Source of the DNA: LMUY01 sp964235495
GTDB lineage: Bacteria > Pseudomonadota > Alphaproteobacteria > Acetobacterales > Acetobacteraceae
NCBI GenBank assembly: GCA_964235495.1
Contig: CAXSAX010000011.1
Span: forward strand, 1 to 64,000
Direction: 5' to 3'
Length of the DNA stretch: 64,000 nt
Positions within the stretch are counted from its first letter, which is position 1, and every line of letters begins with the position of its first letter. Both the position numbers and the translations under genes were made by a program. Below the pieces are notes generated by a model that was not told the DNA's origin, made no database searches, and saw only the letters and a list, made by a program, of their open reading frames with translations. Positions 17,282 through 25,956 of the stretch are shown here, one piece after another.

Positions 17282-18435
17282 TGCTGGCCCGCCAGCTCTG
17301 GCTGCAAGCCGCGGCGCTGCTGCTGGCGCTGGCGGCCTGCTCCGTGCGGGACCGGCTCGCCGGGCCGGCGGGGTGCTCGGCCGGGTTGCAGGCGTGCCTG
17401 GACGCGCTGCCGCCCGGCGCGGTGCTGGCGCTGCCGCCGGGCCGCACCGTGCTGACAGAGCCGCTGGTGCTGCGCCGCCGGGTCACGCTGATGACGGCGG
17501 GGGCGGCCGCCGCGTGCGGGCTGGACGGCGCCGGATGCGCCGTGCTGGCGCTGCGCATGGCCGGGCCAGGTTCGCCCACGCAGCGCGCCATCACCGTGGC
17601 AGGCGCGGGCAGCGTGCTGGACCACCTGGTCCTCGAGGGCGGCAAGGCGGACCCGGCGCGCGACGACGGCCCGGCCTGCCGCGGCGCCGGCCGCCCCACC
17701 ATGGGCGCGCTGGCGGTCACGGCGGCCAACGTCACCATCTCGGGCAGCGTGGTGCGGGACGCCGCCTGCTACAGCGCCGTGGTGGCCGATCCGGGCGCGG
17801 CCGGGCTGCGCTTCGTGGGCAACACGGTGCTGTCCAACGGCACGCATGACCGCCCCGCCATGTGGGCCGACGGGCTGACGGTGATCGACGGGGTAGACGA
17901 CGTGATCCGCGGCAACATGTTCCGCGACAACACGGACGTGCAGTTGGTGCTGGGGGGCTGCGCGCGCTGCACGGTGGCGGACAACCGGATCGAGGTGTCG
18001 GACGCGCCGGCCGCCGCCTCGTTCGCCGGCCTGCTGGTGCATGGCTGGCCGAACAGCAGCGGCGACTACGCCGGTACCACCATCACCGGCAACACGGTGG
18101 ATTGCGGCCCCGGCCGCCGCTGCGGCTTCGGCATCGGGGTGGGCGGGCGCGCCTGGTACGCGTCGGCCATGTCCGGCGGGCTGATCGCAGGCAACACGGT
18201 GACGCGGGCGCAGGTCGGCATCAACGTCGACGACGCGACCGGGCCGGTAGCGATGCGGGACAACGTGGTGACGCAGTCGGGCGGCCCGGTGCGGTCGCAT
18301 TGCGGGCTGTGGTTCGCCGGCGCCGTGAACGTGAGCCCGGCCTCCCGCCGCTTCGTGGACGCGACGGCGGGGGTGGCGATCGCCGCGGAGGCGGTCACCG
18401 ACCGGGACTTCGCCGGGTGCCTGCCAGGGACGTAG
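17281..18435 (+). CDS. Right-handed parallel beta-helix repeat protein, predicted lipoprotein
   Basis: 384 residues. The GTG start overlaps the ppa stop by one base. The N-terminus LARQLWLQAAALLLALAAC ends in a lipobox. After that come repeated short beta strands of the parallel beta-helix kind (AVTAANVTISGSVV, GLRFVGNTVLSNGT, DDVIRGNMFRDNTDVQL, TTITGNTVDCG, GLIAGNTVTRAQVGI), as in pectate-lyase-like or copper-chaperone NosD-like folds. Catalytic residues are not recognisable. Likely a cell-envelope carbohydrate-binding or carbohydrate-cleaving protein. Confidence 0.75.
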   Translation: MLARQLWLQAAALLLALAACSVRDRLAGPAGCSAGLQACLDALPPGAVLALPPGRTVLTEPLVLRRRVTLMTAGAAAACGLDGAGCAVLALRMAGPGSPTQRAITVAGAGSVLDHLVLEGGKADPARDDGPACRGAGRPTMGALAVTAANVTISGSVVRDAACYSAVVADPGAAGLRFVGNTVLSNGTHDRPAMWADGLTVIDGVDDVIRGNMFRDNTDVQLVLGGCARCTVADNRIEVSDAPAAASFAGLLVHGWPNSSGDYAGTTITGNTVDCGPGRRCGFGIGVGGRAWYASAMSGGLIAGNTVTRAQVGINVDDATGPVAMRDNVVTQSGGPVRSHCGLWFAGAVNVSPASRRFVDATAGVAIAAEAVTDRDFAGCLPGT

Positions 18436-18488
18436 AGGCTTTACATGCTGGCGTGCCGCGGCGGCGCTGGCATGGCTGCACCCGACGG

Positions 18489-18599
18489 TCAGCGAATCTG
18501 GCTCATCCCCGAGGGCGGGGGAGCGTTGGTGATCGGGCCCCGGTAAGGCGTGCATGCCACGAGGCGCAAGCCGACCAGGATGAGCACGACGAACTTCAT
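18489..18599 (-). CDS. 36-residue predicted lipoprotein
   Basis: A very short frame in an otherwise empty 300-base stretch (18436-18736). It encodes a Lys at position 2, a hydrophobic core FVVLILVGLRLVAC ending in a lipobox (Cys16), and a 20-residue mature tail rich in Pro (PYRGPITNAPPPSGMSQIR). A GAGGTG site lies about eight bases before the ATG. Small lipoproteins of this build (entericidin-like in size) are common in alphaproteobacteria and hard to find by length cut-offs. Function unknown. The rest of the stretch holds no other gene that I can support. Confidence 0.6.
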   Translation of the reverse strand: MKFVVLILVGLRLVACTPYRGPITNAPPPSGMSQIR

Positions 18600-18736
18600 C
18601 GGGACCGCACCTCATGACGTGCGGACCCAACGCGGCAAGCCGTGGGACAGCGCGGTCACAACATCATCCTGCGCTCGCGCCCCGCATCGCTTCGTGACAC
18701 GGTTGGCCCCGTCGCCATTGAAGGGCCCAGCCGAAC

Positions 18737-19573
18737 ATGCCGGTCAGCGTTGTCACGGGGGCCACGGGCGGGATCGGCCGCTGGATCGCGCTCGGGCTGG
18801 CCCGCGCCGGGCACGCCGTCGTGCTGGTCGGGCGGGACCAGGGGCGGGGCGATGCGGCGATGGCCTGGATCGCCGGCCAGGCGCCAGGCGCGCGGACCGA
18901 GTTCGTGCTGGCCGACCTGTCCAGCCTGGCCGCCACCCGGCAGGCCGCCGCGCTGATCCTGGCGCGGCACCCGGCGCTCGACGTGCTGGTGAACAACGCC
19001 GGGGTGTTCGCCACCCGGCGGCAGGCGACGGCGGAAGGGCATGACCGGGTGCTCGCGGTCAACCACCTATCGCCGTTCGTGCTCACCCGCGCCCTGGCGC
19101 CGGCCCTGGCCGCGGCCGGGGGACGGATCGTCACCGTCGGCTCCTCCACCGCCGACCGGGCACGGATCGATCCTGCGGACCTCGACGGGGTGCGCCGCTG
19201 GGGCATGGTGCAGGCCTACGCCCAGTCCAAGCTGGCGGTGATGATGGCGACGTTCGGCTGGGCGGAGCGGCTGCGCGCCTCCGGCGTCACCGCCAACGTG
19301 GTGCATCCCGGCACCGTCGCCACGGGGCTGGTGCGGGCGGGCGGCGCGATCGGGCTGGCCTGGCGCAGCATGGCGCTGTTCACGCTGACGGCGGAGCAGG
19401 GAGCGGACAGCCCGCTGCACGCGGCCCTGGCGCCGGCGTTCGCCGGCATCACCGGCGGCTACGTCAAGCGTCGGCGGCTGGTGCGGCCGAACCGCCGTGC
19501 GCTGGACCCGGCGCTGGCGGCGCGGGTCTGGCAAGCGACGGAGGCCCTGGCTGGAGAAGCGTCCGTCGCCTGA
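18737..19573 (+). CDS. Short-chain dehydrogenase/reductase
   Basis: 278 residues. Cofactor loop TGATGGIG (about 7-14), NNAG (about 91-94), catalytic Ser in TVGSSTADR and the YxxxK pair in AYAQSKLAV. The pattern and the C-terminal extension after the core resemble the retinol-dehydrogenase-like group of NADP-dependent SDRs. Substrate unknown. The final 110 bases overlap, in convergent orientation, the C-terminal coding part of the next SDR gene. Confidence 0.9.
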   Translation: MPVSVVTGATGGIGRWIALGLARAGHAVVLVGRDQGRGDAAMAWIAGQAPGARTEFVLADLSSLAATRQAAALILARHPALDVLVNNAGVFATRRQATAEGHDRVLAVNHLSPFVLTRALAPALAAAGGRIVTVGSSTADRARIDPADLDGVRRWGMVQAYAQSKLAVMMATFGWAERLRASGVTANVVHPGTVATGLVRAGGAIGLAWRSMALFTLTAEQGADSPLHAALAPAFAGITGGYVKRRRLVRPNRRALDPALAARVWQATEALAGEASVA

Positions 19574-20513
19574 GCGCCGCGGCGGCGCGGGCAGGCAGGC
19601 CGCTGGCCCAGAGCTGGGTGCTGGTGCGCCGCGCCGCAGCCCCGAACGGGCCATGTACCGGGGAAGCGTGCGCGGAGGGCGCGAACAAGGTGGGGCACTC
19701 CGCGCGGGCGGCCGCCGGGTCCCGCGTCAGCTGGCCGTCGAAGCCAAGGCGGCACATCAGGAAGCCGGTGAGGCGGGGGGACAGCCGGGTCAGCAGGCAG
19801 AACGCGGCCACCGTGCCGCTGACCAGCAGCTCCGCCCGCCCGGTGGTGGCGGCCAGATGGATGCCGGCGGCGATCACCTCCGGCTGGTATACCGGCGGCG
19901 CGGGGCGGGCGGGCCAGCCCATGTGGGAGGGGGCATGGGAGAAGAACGGCGTGTTGACCGCCGGCGGGAACACGGTGCTGACCCGGATTCGGCTGCCCTC
20001 CATCGCCAGCTCGGCCCGCAGCGACTGGGCAAAGCCGCGCACCGCCGCCTTGGCCCCGGCATAGGACGTCATCAGCGGCAGGCCGTGAAAGGCGATGGCG
20101 GAGCACACGTTGACCACCGTGCCGCGGCCGGCCGGGCGCATCAGCCCGAGCGCCACCCGGCAGCCGTTCACCGTGCCGCCGTAGGTGACGGCGGTGACCT
20201 GGTCGAACTCCGCCTGCGGCACGGCGGCGAAGCGGCCGTACACGCCGTTGCCGGCGCAGTTGACCCACACGTCGGGCACGCCGAGGCGGACGGCGAGGGC
20301 CTCGGCCGCGGCGTGCAGGCCGGCCGGGTCCGTCACGTCGGCCACGGCGGTGGCGGCGGTGGCGCCGGCCTGCCGCACGTCCGCCGCGGCGGCAGCCAGC
20401 CCGGCCTCGCCGCGCGCGATCAGCCCCACCCGCCAGCCGCGCCGGGCGAAATGCGCCGCGGCGCAGCGCCCGATGCCGGAGGAGCCGCCGGTGATGATGA
20501 CGGTGCGGTGCAT
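19464..20513 (-). CDS. Short-chain dehydrogenase/reductase with C-terminal extension
   Basis: 349 residues, longer than the 250-residue SDR core. The cofactor loop TGGSSGIG is at about 8-15, NCAGN at about 87-91, the catalytic Ser in NVCSAIAF and YAGAK with the Tyr/Lys pair; VFPPAVNTPFF follows. The part after about residue 250 contains one hydrophobic segment (LTGFLMC region) and an Ala/Pro-rich tail. The tail is antisense to the end of the neighbouring SDR gene, so part of its odd composition may come from that overlap. ATG 20513 chosen because the Rossmann strand (TVIITGG) begins right after it. Confidence 0.88.
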   Translation of the reverse strand: MHRTVIITGGSSGIGRCAAAHFARRGWRVGLIARGEAGLAAAAADVRQAGATAATAVADVTDPAGLHAAAEALAVRLGVPDVWVNCAGNGVYGRFAAVPQAEFDQVTAVTYGGTVNGCRVALGLMRPAGRGTVVNVCSAIAFHGLPLMTSYAGAKAAVRGFAQSLRAELAMEGSRIRVSTVFPPAVNTPFFSHAPSHMGWPARPAPPVYQPEVIAAGIHLAATTGRAELLVSGTVAAFCLLTRLSPRLTGFLMCRLGFDGQLTRDPAAARAECPTLFAPSAHASPVHGPFGAAARRTSTQLWASGLPARAAAALRRRTLLQPGPPSLARPAPPAPGPAHGGSAAPAADA

Positions 20514-20621
20514 GGCGGCACCATGCCGTGTGGGCCGCCCCCGCTCAAGGTGGACCCTCAAGATGGACGCGCCGCCTGGCGGGCGGCATACCGAGCGCCG
20601 CAACACCTGGAGACGTACGAC

Positions 20622-21140
20622 ATGCAGACGCCCCGGCGAGACCTGCTGCTGGCATCCATGATGGCCGCCCTGCCGACCGCCCTGGCCACCACCTTGGCCG
20701 GGCGCGCCGCCGCCAGCCCGCTCGACCCGGCGCAGACCTTCATCGACCCGCCCAGCGACTTTGCCTGGGTCACTCCGGCCGGCTACCCCGAGCACAGCAC
20801 CGAGCGGTGCCAGCTCACCGGCATCACCGAGGAGCCGGGGCTGTACTACGAGCTGGTGCGCTGGTGGCCCGGCGCCATGAGCGCACCGCACAGCTACGGC
20901 GCCGACCGCTACTGCGTGGTGGTGTCCGGCACGTGGTGGTGCAACAGCGGCGCGGATTTTGACCCGGCGGCCTGCCAGCCGGCGCGCCCCGGCAGCTTCG
21001 TCTGGCGCGTCAAGAACACGCCGCACTACGACGGCGTGCCGCGGACCGGCACCGAGCCGGCGGTGGTGGCGATCTGCGGCATGGGGCCGGCCGGGTACCG
21101 CCTGGTGGATGCGTCCCAGCCGGGCTGGCGCAGCGTGTGA
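20622..21140 (+). CDS. Cupin-like exported protein
   Basis: 172 residues. MQTPRRDLLLASMMAALPTA starts a signal peptide with twin arginines, so Tat export is possible. The mature part contains a cupin-type strand pair PHSYGADRYCVVVSGTWW and GSFVWRVKNTPHYDGV, with His, Glu-like and His residues at spacings seen in small cupins of the DUF4437-like group. A TGGAGA ribosome site precedes ATG 20622. The function is unknown; the single cupin core suggests binding or turnover of a small molecule in the periplasm. It ends 19 bases before guaA. Confidence 0.7.
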   Translation: MQTPRRDLLLASMMAALPTALATTLAGRAAASPLDPAQTFIDPPSDFAWVTPAGYPEHSTERCQLTGITEEPGLYYELVRWWPGAMSAPHSYGADRYCVVVSGTWWCNSGADFDPAACQPARPGSFVWRVKNTPHYDGVPRTGTEPAVVAICGMGPAGYRLVDASQPGWRSV

Positions 21141-21159
21141 GGGTGTGCTGCAACGCGCC

Positions 21160-22725
21160 ATGACACAGCATGACCTGCACGACGAGCGCGTGCTCATCCT
21201 GGACTACGGCAGCCAGGTCACCCAGCTGATCGCCCGGCGGCTGCGCGAGAGCGGCGTGTTCTGCGAGATCTGGCCGTTCACGGCCGATCCGGGCCGCATC
21301 GAGGCCTGGCGGCCGCGCGCGCTGATCCTGTCCGGCGGCCCGGCCAGCGTCACCTCGCCCTCTAGCCCGCGCGCGCCGGACATCGTGTGGTCGCTCGGCG
21401 TGCCGGTGCTCGGCATCTGCTACGGCCAGCAGCTGATGTGCGCGCAGCTGGGCGGCGCGGTGGAGGGCCACGGCGTGCAGGAGTTCGGCCGCGCCTACGT
21501 GGAGGTCGAGGGCGAGTGCGCGCTGTTCGACGGCGTGTGGCCGGTGGGCTCGCGCGAGCAGGTGTGGATGAGCCACGGCGACCGGGTGACGGCGCTGCCC
21601 GTCGGCTTCCGCTCCGTGGCGTCCAGCGAAGGCGCGCCGTTCGCGGTGGTGGCGGACGAAGCGCGGCGGTTCTACGGCGTGCAGTTCCATCCCGAGGTGG
21701 TGCACACGCCGCACGGCGCCGCTCTGCTGCGCCGCTTTACCCACGGGGTCGCCGGGCTGCGCGGCGGGTGGAGCATGGCCGAGTTCCGCCAGGCCGCTAT
21801 CCGCCAAATCCGCGACCAGGTGGAGGCGGGGCGGGTGGTGTGCGGCCTGTCGGGGGGCGTCGATTCCGCGGTGGCGGCGGTGCTGATCCACGAGGCGATC
21901 GGCGACCAGCTGACCTGCATCTTTGTGGACCATGGCCTGCTGCGCCGCGGCGAGGCGGAGGAGGTGGACCGCACCTTCCGCGACCGTTTTAACATCCGCC
22001 TGGTGCACCGCGACGCCTCCGACCTGTTCCTGGACGCGCTGGAGGGCGTGACCGACCCGGAGGCCAAGCGCAAGGCGATCGGCGGCCTGTTCATCGACGT
22101 GTTCGAGCAGGAGGCTGCCAAGATCGGCGGTGCGGACTTCCTGGCGCAGGGCACGCTGTACCCGGACGTGATCGAGAGCGTGAGCCCGACCGGGGGACCG
22201 AGCGCCGTCATCAAGAGCCACCACAACGTGGGCGGCCTGCCGGCGCGGATGCGCATGCGGCTGGTCGAGCCGCTGCGCGAGCTGTTCAAGGACGAGGTGC
22301 GCAAGCTGGGCCGCGAGCTGGGGCTGCCGGACGCGCTGGTGGGCCGCCACCCGTTCCCCGGGCCGGGCCTGGCCATCCGCATCCCCGGCGCCATCACCCG
22401 CCCGGCGCTGGACACGTTGCGCCAGGCGGATGCGATCTTCCTGGAGGAGATTCGCGCCGCCGGGTTGTACGACGCGATCTGGCAGGCCTTCGCGGTGCTG
22501 CTGCCGGTGCGCACGGTGGGGGTGATGGGCGATGCCCGCACCTACGAGCAGGCCTGCGCCCTGCGCGCCGTCGGCAGCACGGACGGCATGACCGCGGAGT
22601 TCTACCCGTTCGACATGGCCTTCCTGGGCCGGGTGGCGGGGCGCATCGTGGGCGAGGTGCGCGGCATCAACCGGGTGACCTACGACATCACCAGCAAGCC
22701 GCCGGGGACGATCGAGTGGGAGTGA
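21160..22725 (+). CDS. guaA: GMP synthase (glutamine-hydrolysing)
   Basis: 521 residues, standard. The class I glutamine amidotransferase domain has Cys87 (GICYGQQ), His177 and Glu179 (QFHPEV). The ATP-pyrophosphatase domain begins around 205 with the PP-loop LSGGVDSAV (230-238), and the C-terminal dimerisation domain ends with ITSKPPGTIEWE. It converts XMP to GMP with glutamine nitrogen. ATG 21160 gives MTQHDLHDERVLILDYGSQ. The stop overlaps the start of argC, so the two are coupled. Confidence 0.98.
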   Translation: MTQHDLHDERVLILDYGSQVTQLIARRLRESGVFCEIWPFTADPGRIEAWRPRALILSGGPASVTSPSSPRAPDIVWSLGVPVLGICYGQQLMCAQLGGAVEGHGVQEFGRAYVEVEGECALFDGVWPVGSREQVWMSHGDRVTALPVGFRSVASSEGAPFAVVADEARRFYGVQFHPEVVHTPHGAALLRRFTHGVAGLRGGWSMAEFRQAAIRQIRDQVEAGRVVCGLSGGVDSAVAAVLIHEAIGDQLTCIFVDHGLLRRGEAEEVDRTFRDRFNIRLVHRDASDLFLDALEGVTDPEAKRKAIGGLFIDVFEQEAAKIGGADFLAQGTLYPDVIESVSPTGGPSAVIKSHHNVGGLPARMRMRLVEPLRELFKDEVRKLGRELGLPDALVGRHPFPGPGLAIRIPGAITRPALDTLRQADAIFLEEIRAAGLYDAIWQAFAVLLPVRTVGVMGDARTYEQACALRAVGSTDGMTAEFYPFDMAFLGRVAGRIVGEVRGINRVTYDITSKPPGTIEWE

Positions 22726-23663
22726 GCGCGCCCCGCACCGTCTTCATCGACGGCGAGGCCGGCACCACCGGCCTCGGTATCCGCGAGCGGCTGCGGCGCC
22801 TGCCCGGCGTGGCGGTGCGCTCGATCGAGCCGGCGCACCGCAAGGACCCGGCGGCGCGGCAGGACATGATGGCGGGAGCGGACCTCGCCATCCTCTGCCT
22901 GCACGACGACGCGGCGCGCGAGTCCGCCGCCCTGGCCGCCGCCCTGGGGGCCGACGCGCCGAAGCTGCTGGATGCCAGCACGGCGCACCGGGTGGATCCC
23001 GCGTGGACCTATGGGCTGGCGGAGCTGGAGGACGGGCAGGCGGCGCGGATTGCCGGGTCGCGCCGGGTCGCCAACCCCGGGTGCTACCCGACCGGCGCCA
23101 TCGCGCTGCTGCGCCCGCTGGTGTCGGCCGGGCTGCTGCCGCCGGACCACCCGGTCTGCGTCAACGCCGTCAGCGGCTACTCCGGCGGGGGGCGGGCGAT
23201 GGTGGAGGCGCACGAGGCGGCGGGCGGGCCGCAGTTCGAGCTGTACGCGCTGGGGCTGGAGCACAAGCACGTCCCCGAGCTGCAGCACTACGCCCGGCTG
23301 ACCCGGAGGCCGCTGTTCGTGCCCTCCGTCGGGCACTTCCGGCAGGGCATGCTGGTCTCGGTGCCGCTGCACCTCGACACGCTGCCGGGCCGCCCCGCCG
23401 GGCCGGACCTGGCGGAGGCGCTCGCCGCCTATTACCGCCATGCGCCGGCCATCCGCGTACGGCCCGCCGAGCCGGCCGGCGCTTTGCAGCCGGAGGCGCT
23501 GAACGGCACGGACGCCATGGAGCTGCTTGTGTTCGCCCACCCCTCGAACGGCCACGCGGTGCTGGTGGCGCGGCTGGACAACCTCGGCAAGGGCGCATCC
23601 GGCGCGGCGGTGCAGAACCTGCGTCTGATGCTCGACCTGGAAGGCGCTGACCATGCAGCATGA
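22716..23663 (+). CDS. argC: N-acetyl-gamma-glutamyl-phosphate reductase, type 2
   Basis: 315 residues, typical of the shorter type 2 ArgC. N-terminal Rossmann loop IDGEAGTTGLGIRERL (about 11-26), catalytic Cys123 in VANPGCYPTGA, the motif VNAVSGYSGGGRAMVE and the C-terminal VARLDNLGKGASGAAVQNL. Third step of arginine synthesis: reduction of N-acetylglutamyl phosphate with NADPH. GTG at 22716 is used; a second in-frame GTG at 22722 would make a GTGA overlap with the guaA stop and is about as good. Coupled at its end to the carbonic anhydrase gene. Confidence 0.95.
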   Translation: MGVSAPRTVFIDGEAGTTGLGIRERLRRLPGVAVRSIEPAHRKDPAARQDMMAGADLAILCLHDDAARESAALAAALGADAPKLLDASTAHRVDPAWTYGLAELEDGQAARIAGSRRVANPGCYPTGAIALLRPLVSAGLLPPDHPVCVNAVSGYSGGGRAMVEAHEAAGGPQFELYALGLEHKHVPELQHYARLTRRPLFVPSVGHFRQGMLVSVPLHLDTLPGRPAGPDLAEALAAYYRHAPAIRVRPAEPAGALQPEALNGTDAMELLVFAHPSNGHAVLVARLDNLGKGASGAAVQNLRLMLDLEGADHAA

Positions 23664-24192
23664 CGGGCCGCTTTGGGCGCTTGACGGGGTGGCGCCCAAG
23701 ATCGCGCCCGACGCGTGGGTGGCGCCCACCGCCGCGGTGATCGGCGACGTGGTGCTGGAGGCCGGCGTCAGCGTGTGGTGGCACTGCGTGCTGCGCGGCG
23801 ACACCAACGCTATCCGCGTGGGCGAGGGCAGCAACATCCAAGATGGCAGCATCCTCCACGTCAACCGCGAGCGGTTCCCCTGCCTGATCGGGCGCAACGT
23901 CACGGTGGGTCATGCCTGCATCGTGCACGCCTGCACCCTGGAGGACCGCGCCTTCGTCGGCATGGGAGCCACCGTGCTGGACGGCGCGGTGATCGAGGAG
24001 GGCGGCATGCTGGCCGCGGGCGGGCTGCTGACGCCGGGCAAGCGGATCGGCCGCGGCGAGCTGTGGGCCGGCAGCCCCGCCCGGCTGATGCGCGTGATGG
24101 ACGCGGAGGAGCAGGCGAGCTGGGACCGGACGGCGGCGCATTACCGCGAGCTGGCGGCGCGCACCCGGGCGGGGCTCAGCCCCGTTGCGTAG
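23653..24192 (+). CDS. Gamma-class carbonic anhydrase family protein
   Basis: 179 residues with hexapeptide repeats forming a left-handed beta-helix. Metal-ligand histidines fit HVNRERF, GHACIVHAC (first His of GHxxxxH), with GDTNAIRVGEGSNIQDGSI in the loop. Family members hydrate CO2 or act as acyl-carrier-like trimers (YrdA, PaaY, CaiE groups); catalytic competence of this one is uncertain. Starts 11 bases inside argC and ends inside the next gene's start, so it is part of the guaA-argC group by translation coupling. Confidence 0.9.
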   Translation: MQHDGPLWALDGVAPKIAPDAWVAPTAAVIGDVVLEAGVSVWWHCVLRGDTNAIRVGEGSNIQDGSILHVNRERFPCLIGRNVTVGHACIVHACTLEDRAFVGMGATVLDGAVIEEGGMLAAGGLLTPGKRIGRGELWAGSPARLMRVMDAEEQASWDRTAAHYRELAARTRAGLSPVA

Positions 24193-24757
24193 CCGCGCCG
24201 TCCTGCTGGCGGTGGGCCTGGCCGCCTGCGGCCCGACGCAGCCGCCACCGCCGCCAATCGACACGGCGCGGCTGCCGCCCGGCGTGTTCGGCCCGGCGGA
24301 CCAGGATCTGCCCGCGGCGCTGTACGCCCAGAACGCGCTCAGCGACCCGGCCCGCACCTACGGCAACCCCGCCGCCGGGGCGCAGGCGGCGCTGGCCGTG
24401 GAGTACCTGGCCGGCGAGCTGGCCAGCAGCCCGCGCTGGTCCAGCCTTGACCCCGGCACCCAGGAGGGGATGGTCATGGGCCGCATCGAGCTGCGCCGGG
24501 CGATCGGCATCGCGCCCGCCGCGCCGTCCCAGCTGGTGGTGGACCGGCTGGTGGCCGCCCGCAACGACCTTGCATCCGGCGACACGGCAGGCGCGGCCCG
24601 GGCGCTGGACGGCCCGGCCTTCCCGCAGGGCGGCGCGCACACGGTGGAGGCGCTGGGGAACCTGCCTTACCTGCAGGTGGCGAGCGTGGCCGTGCAGCAT
24701 GCGGCCAACGAGATGGCCGCTCCGGCCACGGGGCCGAACAGCGATCAGTCACACTGA
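24185..24757 (+). CDS. Predicted lipoprotein of unknown function
   Basis: 190 residues from a TTG start that overlaps the carbonic anhydrase stop. RSRAVLLAVGLAACG is a signal peptide with a lipobox (Cys15), followed by a Pro run. The rest is helical and Ala-rich (NALSDPARTYGNPAAGAQAALAVEYLAGEL, then IGIAPAAPSQLVVDRLVAARNDL). No family recognised. The last gene of the guaA-argC-carbonic anhydrase group; a 200-base gap follows before cyoA. Confidence 0.65.
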   Translation: MRSRAVLLAVGLAACGPTQPPPPPIDTARLPPGVFGPADQDLPAALYAQNALSDPARTYGNPAAGAQAALAVEYLAGELASSPRWSSLDPGTQEGMVMGRIELRRAIGIAPAAPSQLVVDRLVAARNDLASGDTAGAARALDGPAFPQGGAHTVEALGNLPYLQVASVAVQHAANEMAAPATGPNSDQSH

Positions 24758-24826
24758 GCTGCGGGCGCGGCGCGCGCTTTTGGGTGCGCAAGCCCAACCG
24801 CAATAGCTGACCGCTTCGATTTAGCT

Positions 24827-24841
24827 CTTGATGTGAACAAG
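24827..24841 (+). promoter_or_regulatory. Possible FNR/ANR-type half-palindrome upstream of cyoA
   Basis: CTTGATGTGAACAAG lies 117 bases before the cyoA start in an AT-richer intergenic part. The left half matches the FNR half-site TTGAT and the right half (ACAAG) is a weaker partner of ATCAA at the same spacing. Oxygen control of bo3 oxidase genes by FNR-type regulators is common, but this match is only partial. Confidence 0.2.
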
Positions 24842-24957
24842 ATCATTTTACTGCTGCTTTACCGAAAGCAACACATGTCTGGACTGTCTGTCGGGTAGCT
24901 GATTAGCGCTGCCGGACTGACGTGTGTTGTCAGGAATGGAATGTCTGAGATGCTTGC

Positions 24958-25956
24958 ATGACAGCAAGGTCGTTCTGGCAGGGTTTCGTGCCTCGAACAT
25001 TCACTGTGCTGACGATTTTTCTTTGCTCCGGCTGCGCATCGAACAGCTTGTGGCTCATCCATCCCCGCGGACCCGTCGCTGACGCCAGCCTTCGCGCCTG
25101 GATCGTCGATACTGCCGCGACCCTGCTCGTCATCGGCCCGGCGACCCTGCTGGTGTCGTGGGCCATGTGGCGCTACCGCCGGGTGAACGGGAAAGGGCGC
25201 TACGTGCCCGGCTGGTCCCACTCGGTCCCGATCGAGATCATCTGCTGGGGCGCGCCATTCCTGGTCGTGATCGGCCTGGGCTATTATTCCCTGCAAGGAG
25301 CATTGGCGACCGACCCGGCCGGCCCCGGCGCCATGGCGCCGGGCAGCAGCGCCGACGCAAGCAAGCCGCCCATCAACATCGACGTCATCACGACCGATTG
25401 GCAGTGGCTATTCATCTATCCAGACCGGCACATCGCCATGGCCAACAAGCTCGTTCTGCCCGTGCACACCCCGGTGCGCTTCCGCCTCACCTCATCCACC
25501 GTCGCCACGGACTTCTTCATCCCGCAGCTAGTCGGCCAGATCGACGTGATGCCTGGCATGAGGACGGGCCAGGGCCTGATCGCCGACCAGACCGGCGTCT
25601 ATGAAGGCTTTGCGACCGAGTTCAACGGCCCTGGCTTCTCCTGGATGCGGTTCCAAACCGCGGTCGTGTCCGATGCGGACTACGAAGCCTGGGTGGCCAG
25701 CATGCAGCAGGCGCCGGCGCATCTGGACGACGCAGCCTTCAAGCAGTTCGCCACGCCGACGATCAACTACAACAACACGACGACGCGCTTCTCGGCCGTG
25801 CAGGCCGGTCTGTTCGACCACGTGATGCAGGACGTGATGATGGGCAACGTCTACCCGACCCCTCCCAACATGACGGAGAAGAAGGCGCACAAGATCGGCG
25901 ATGGCAAGCAGCAGACCATCAGCACCGCCGCACCCCCCGGCCAGGAACAACGATGA
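24958..25956 (+). CDS. cyoA: Cytochrome bo3 ubiquinol oxidase subunit II
   Basis: 332 residues. The lipobox-type FLCSGC (Cys23) follows a hydrophobic N-terminus, then two membrane segments (about 48-70 and 93-113) and the periplasmic cupredoxin domain (IDVITTDWQWLFIYPD, RFRLTSSTVATDFFIPQLVGQIDVMPGM). The CuA-binding Cys and His residues of cytochrome c oxidases are absent, as expected for a quinol oxidase. First gene of cyoABCD; its stop overlaps the start of cyoB by four bases. Confidence 0.95.
   Translation: MTARSFWQGFVPRTFTVLTIFLCSGCASNSLWLIHPRGPVADASLRAWIVDTAATLLVIGPATLLVSWAMWRYRRVNGKGRYVPGWSHSVPIEIICWGAPFLVVIGLGYYSLQGALATDPAGPGAMAPGSSADASKPPINIDVITTDWQWLFIYPDRHIAMANKLVLPVHTPVRFRLTSSTVATDFFIPQLVGQIDVMPGMRTGQGLIADQTGVYEGFATEFNGPGFSWMRFQTAVVSDADYEAWVASMQQAPAHLDDAAFKQFATPTINYNNTTTRFSAVQAGLFDHVMQDVMMGNVYPTPPNMTEKKAHKIGDGKQQTISTAAPPGQEQR

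Noticed and set aside
19464..19573. Frameshift in one of the convergent SDR genes
   Set aside because: Both cores are complete; the overlap affects only the tails.
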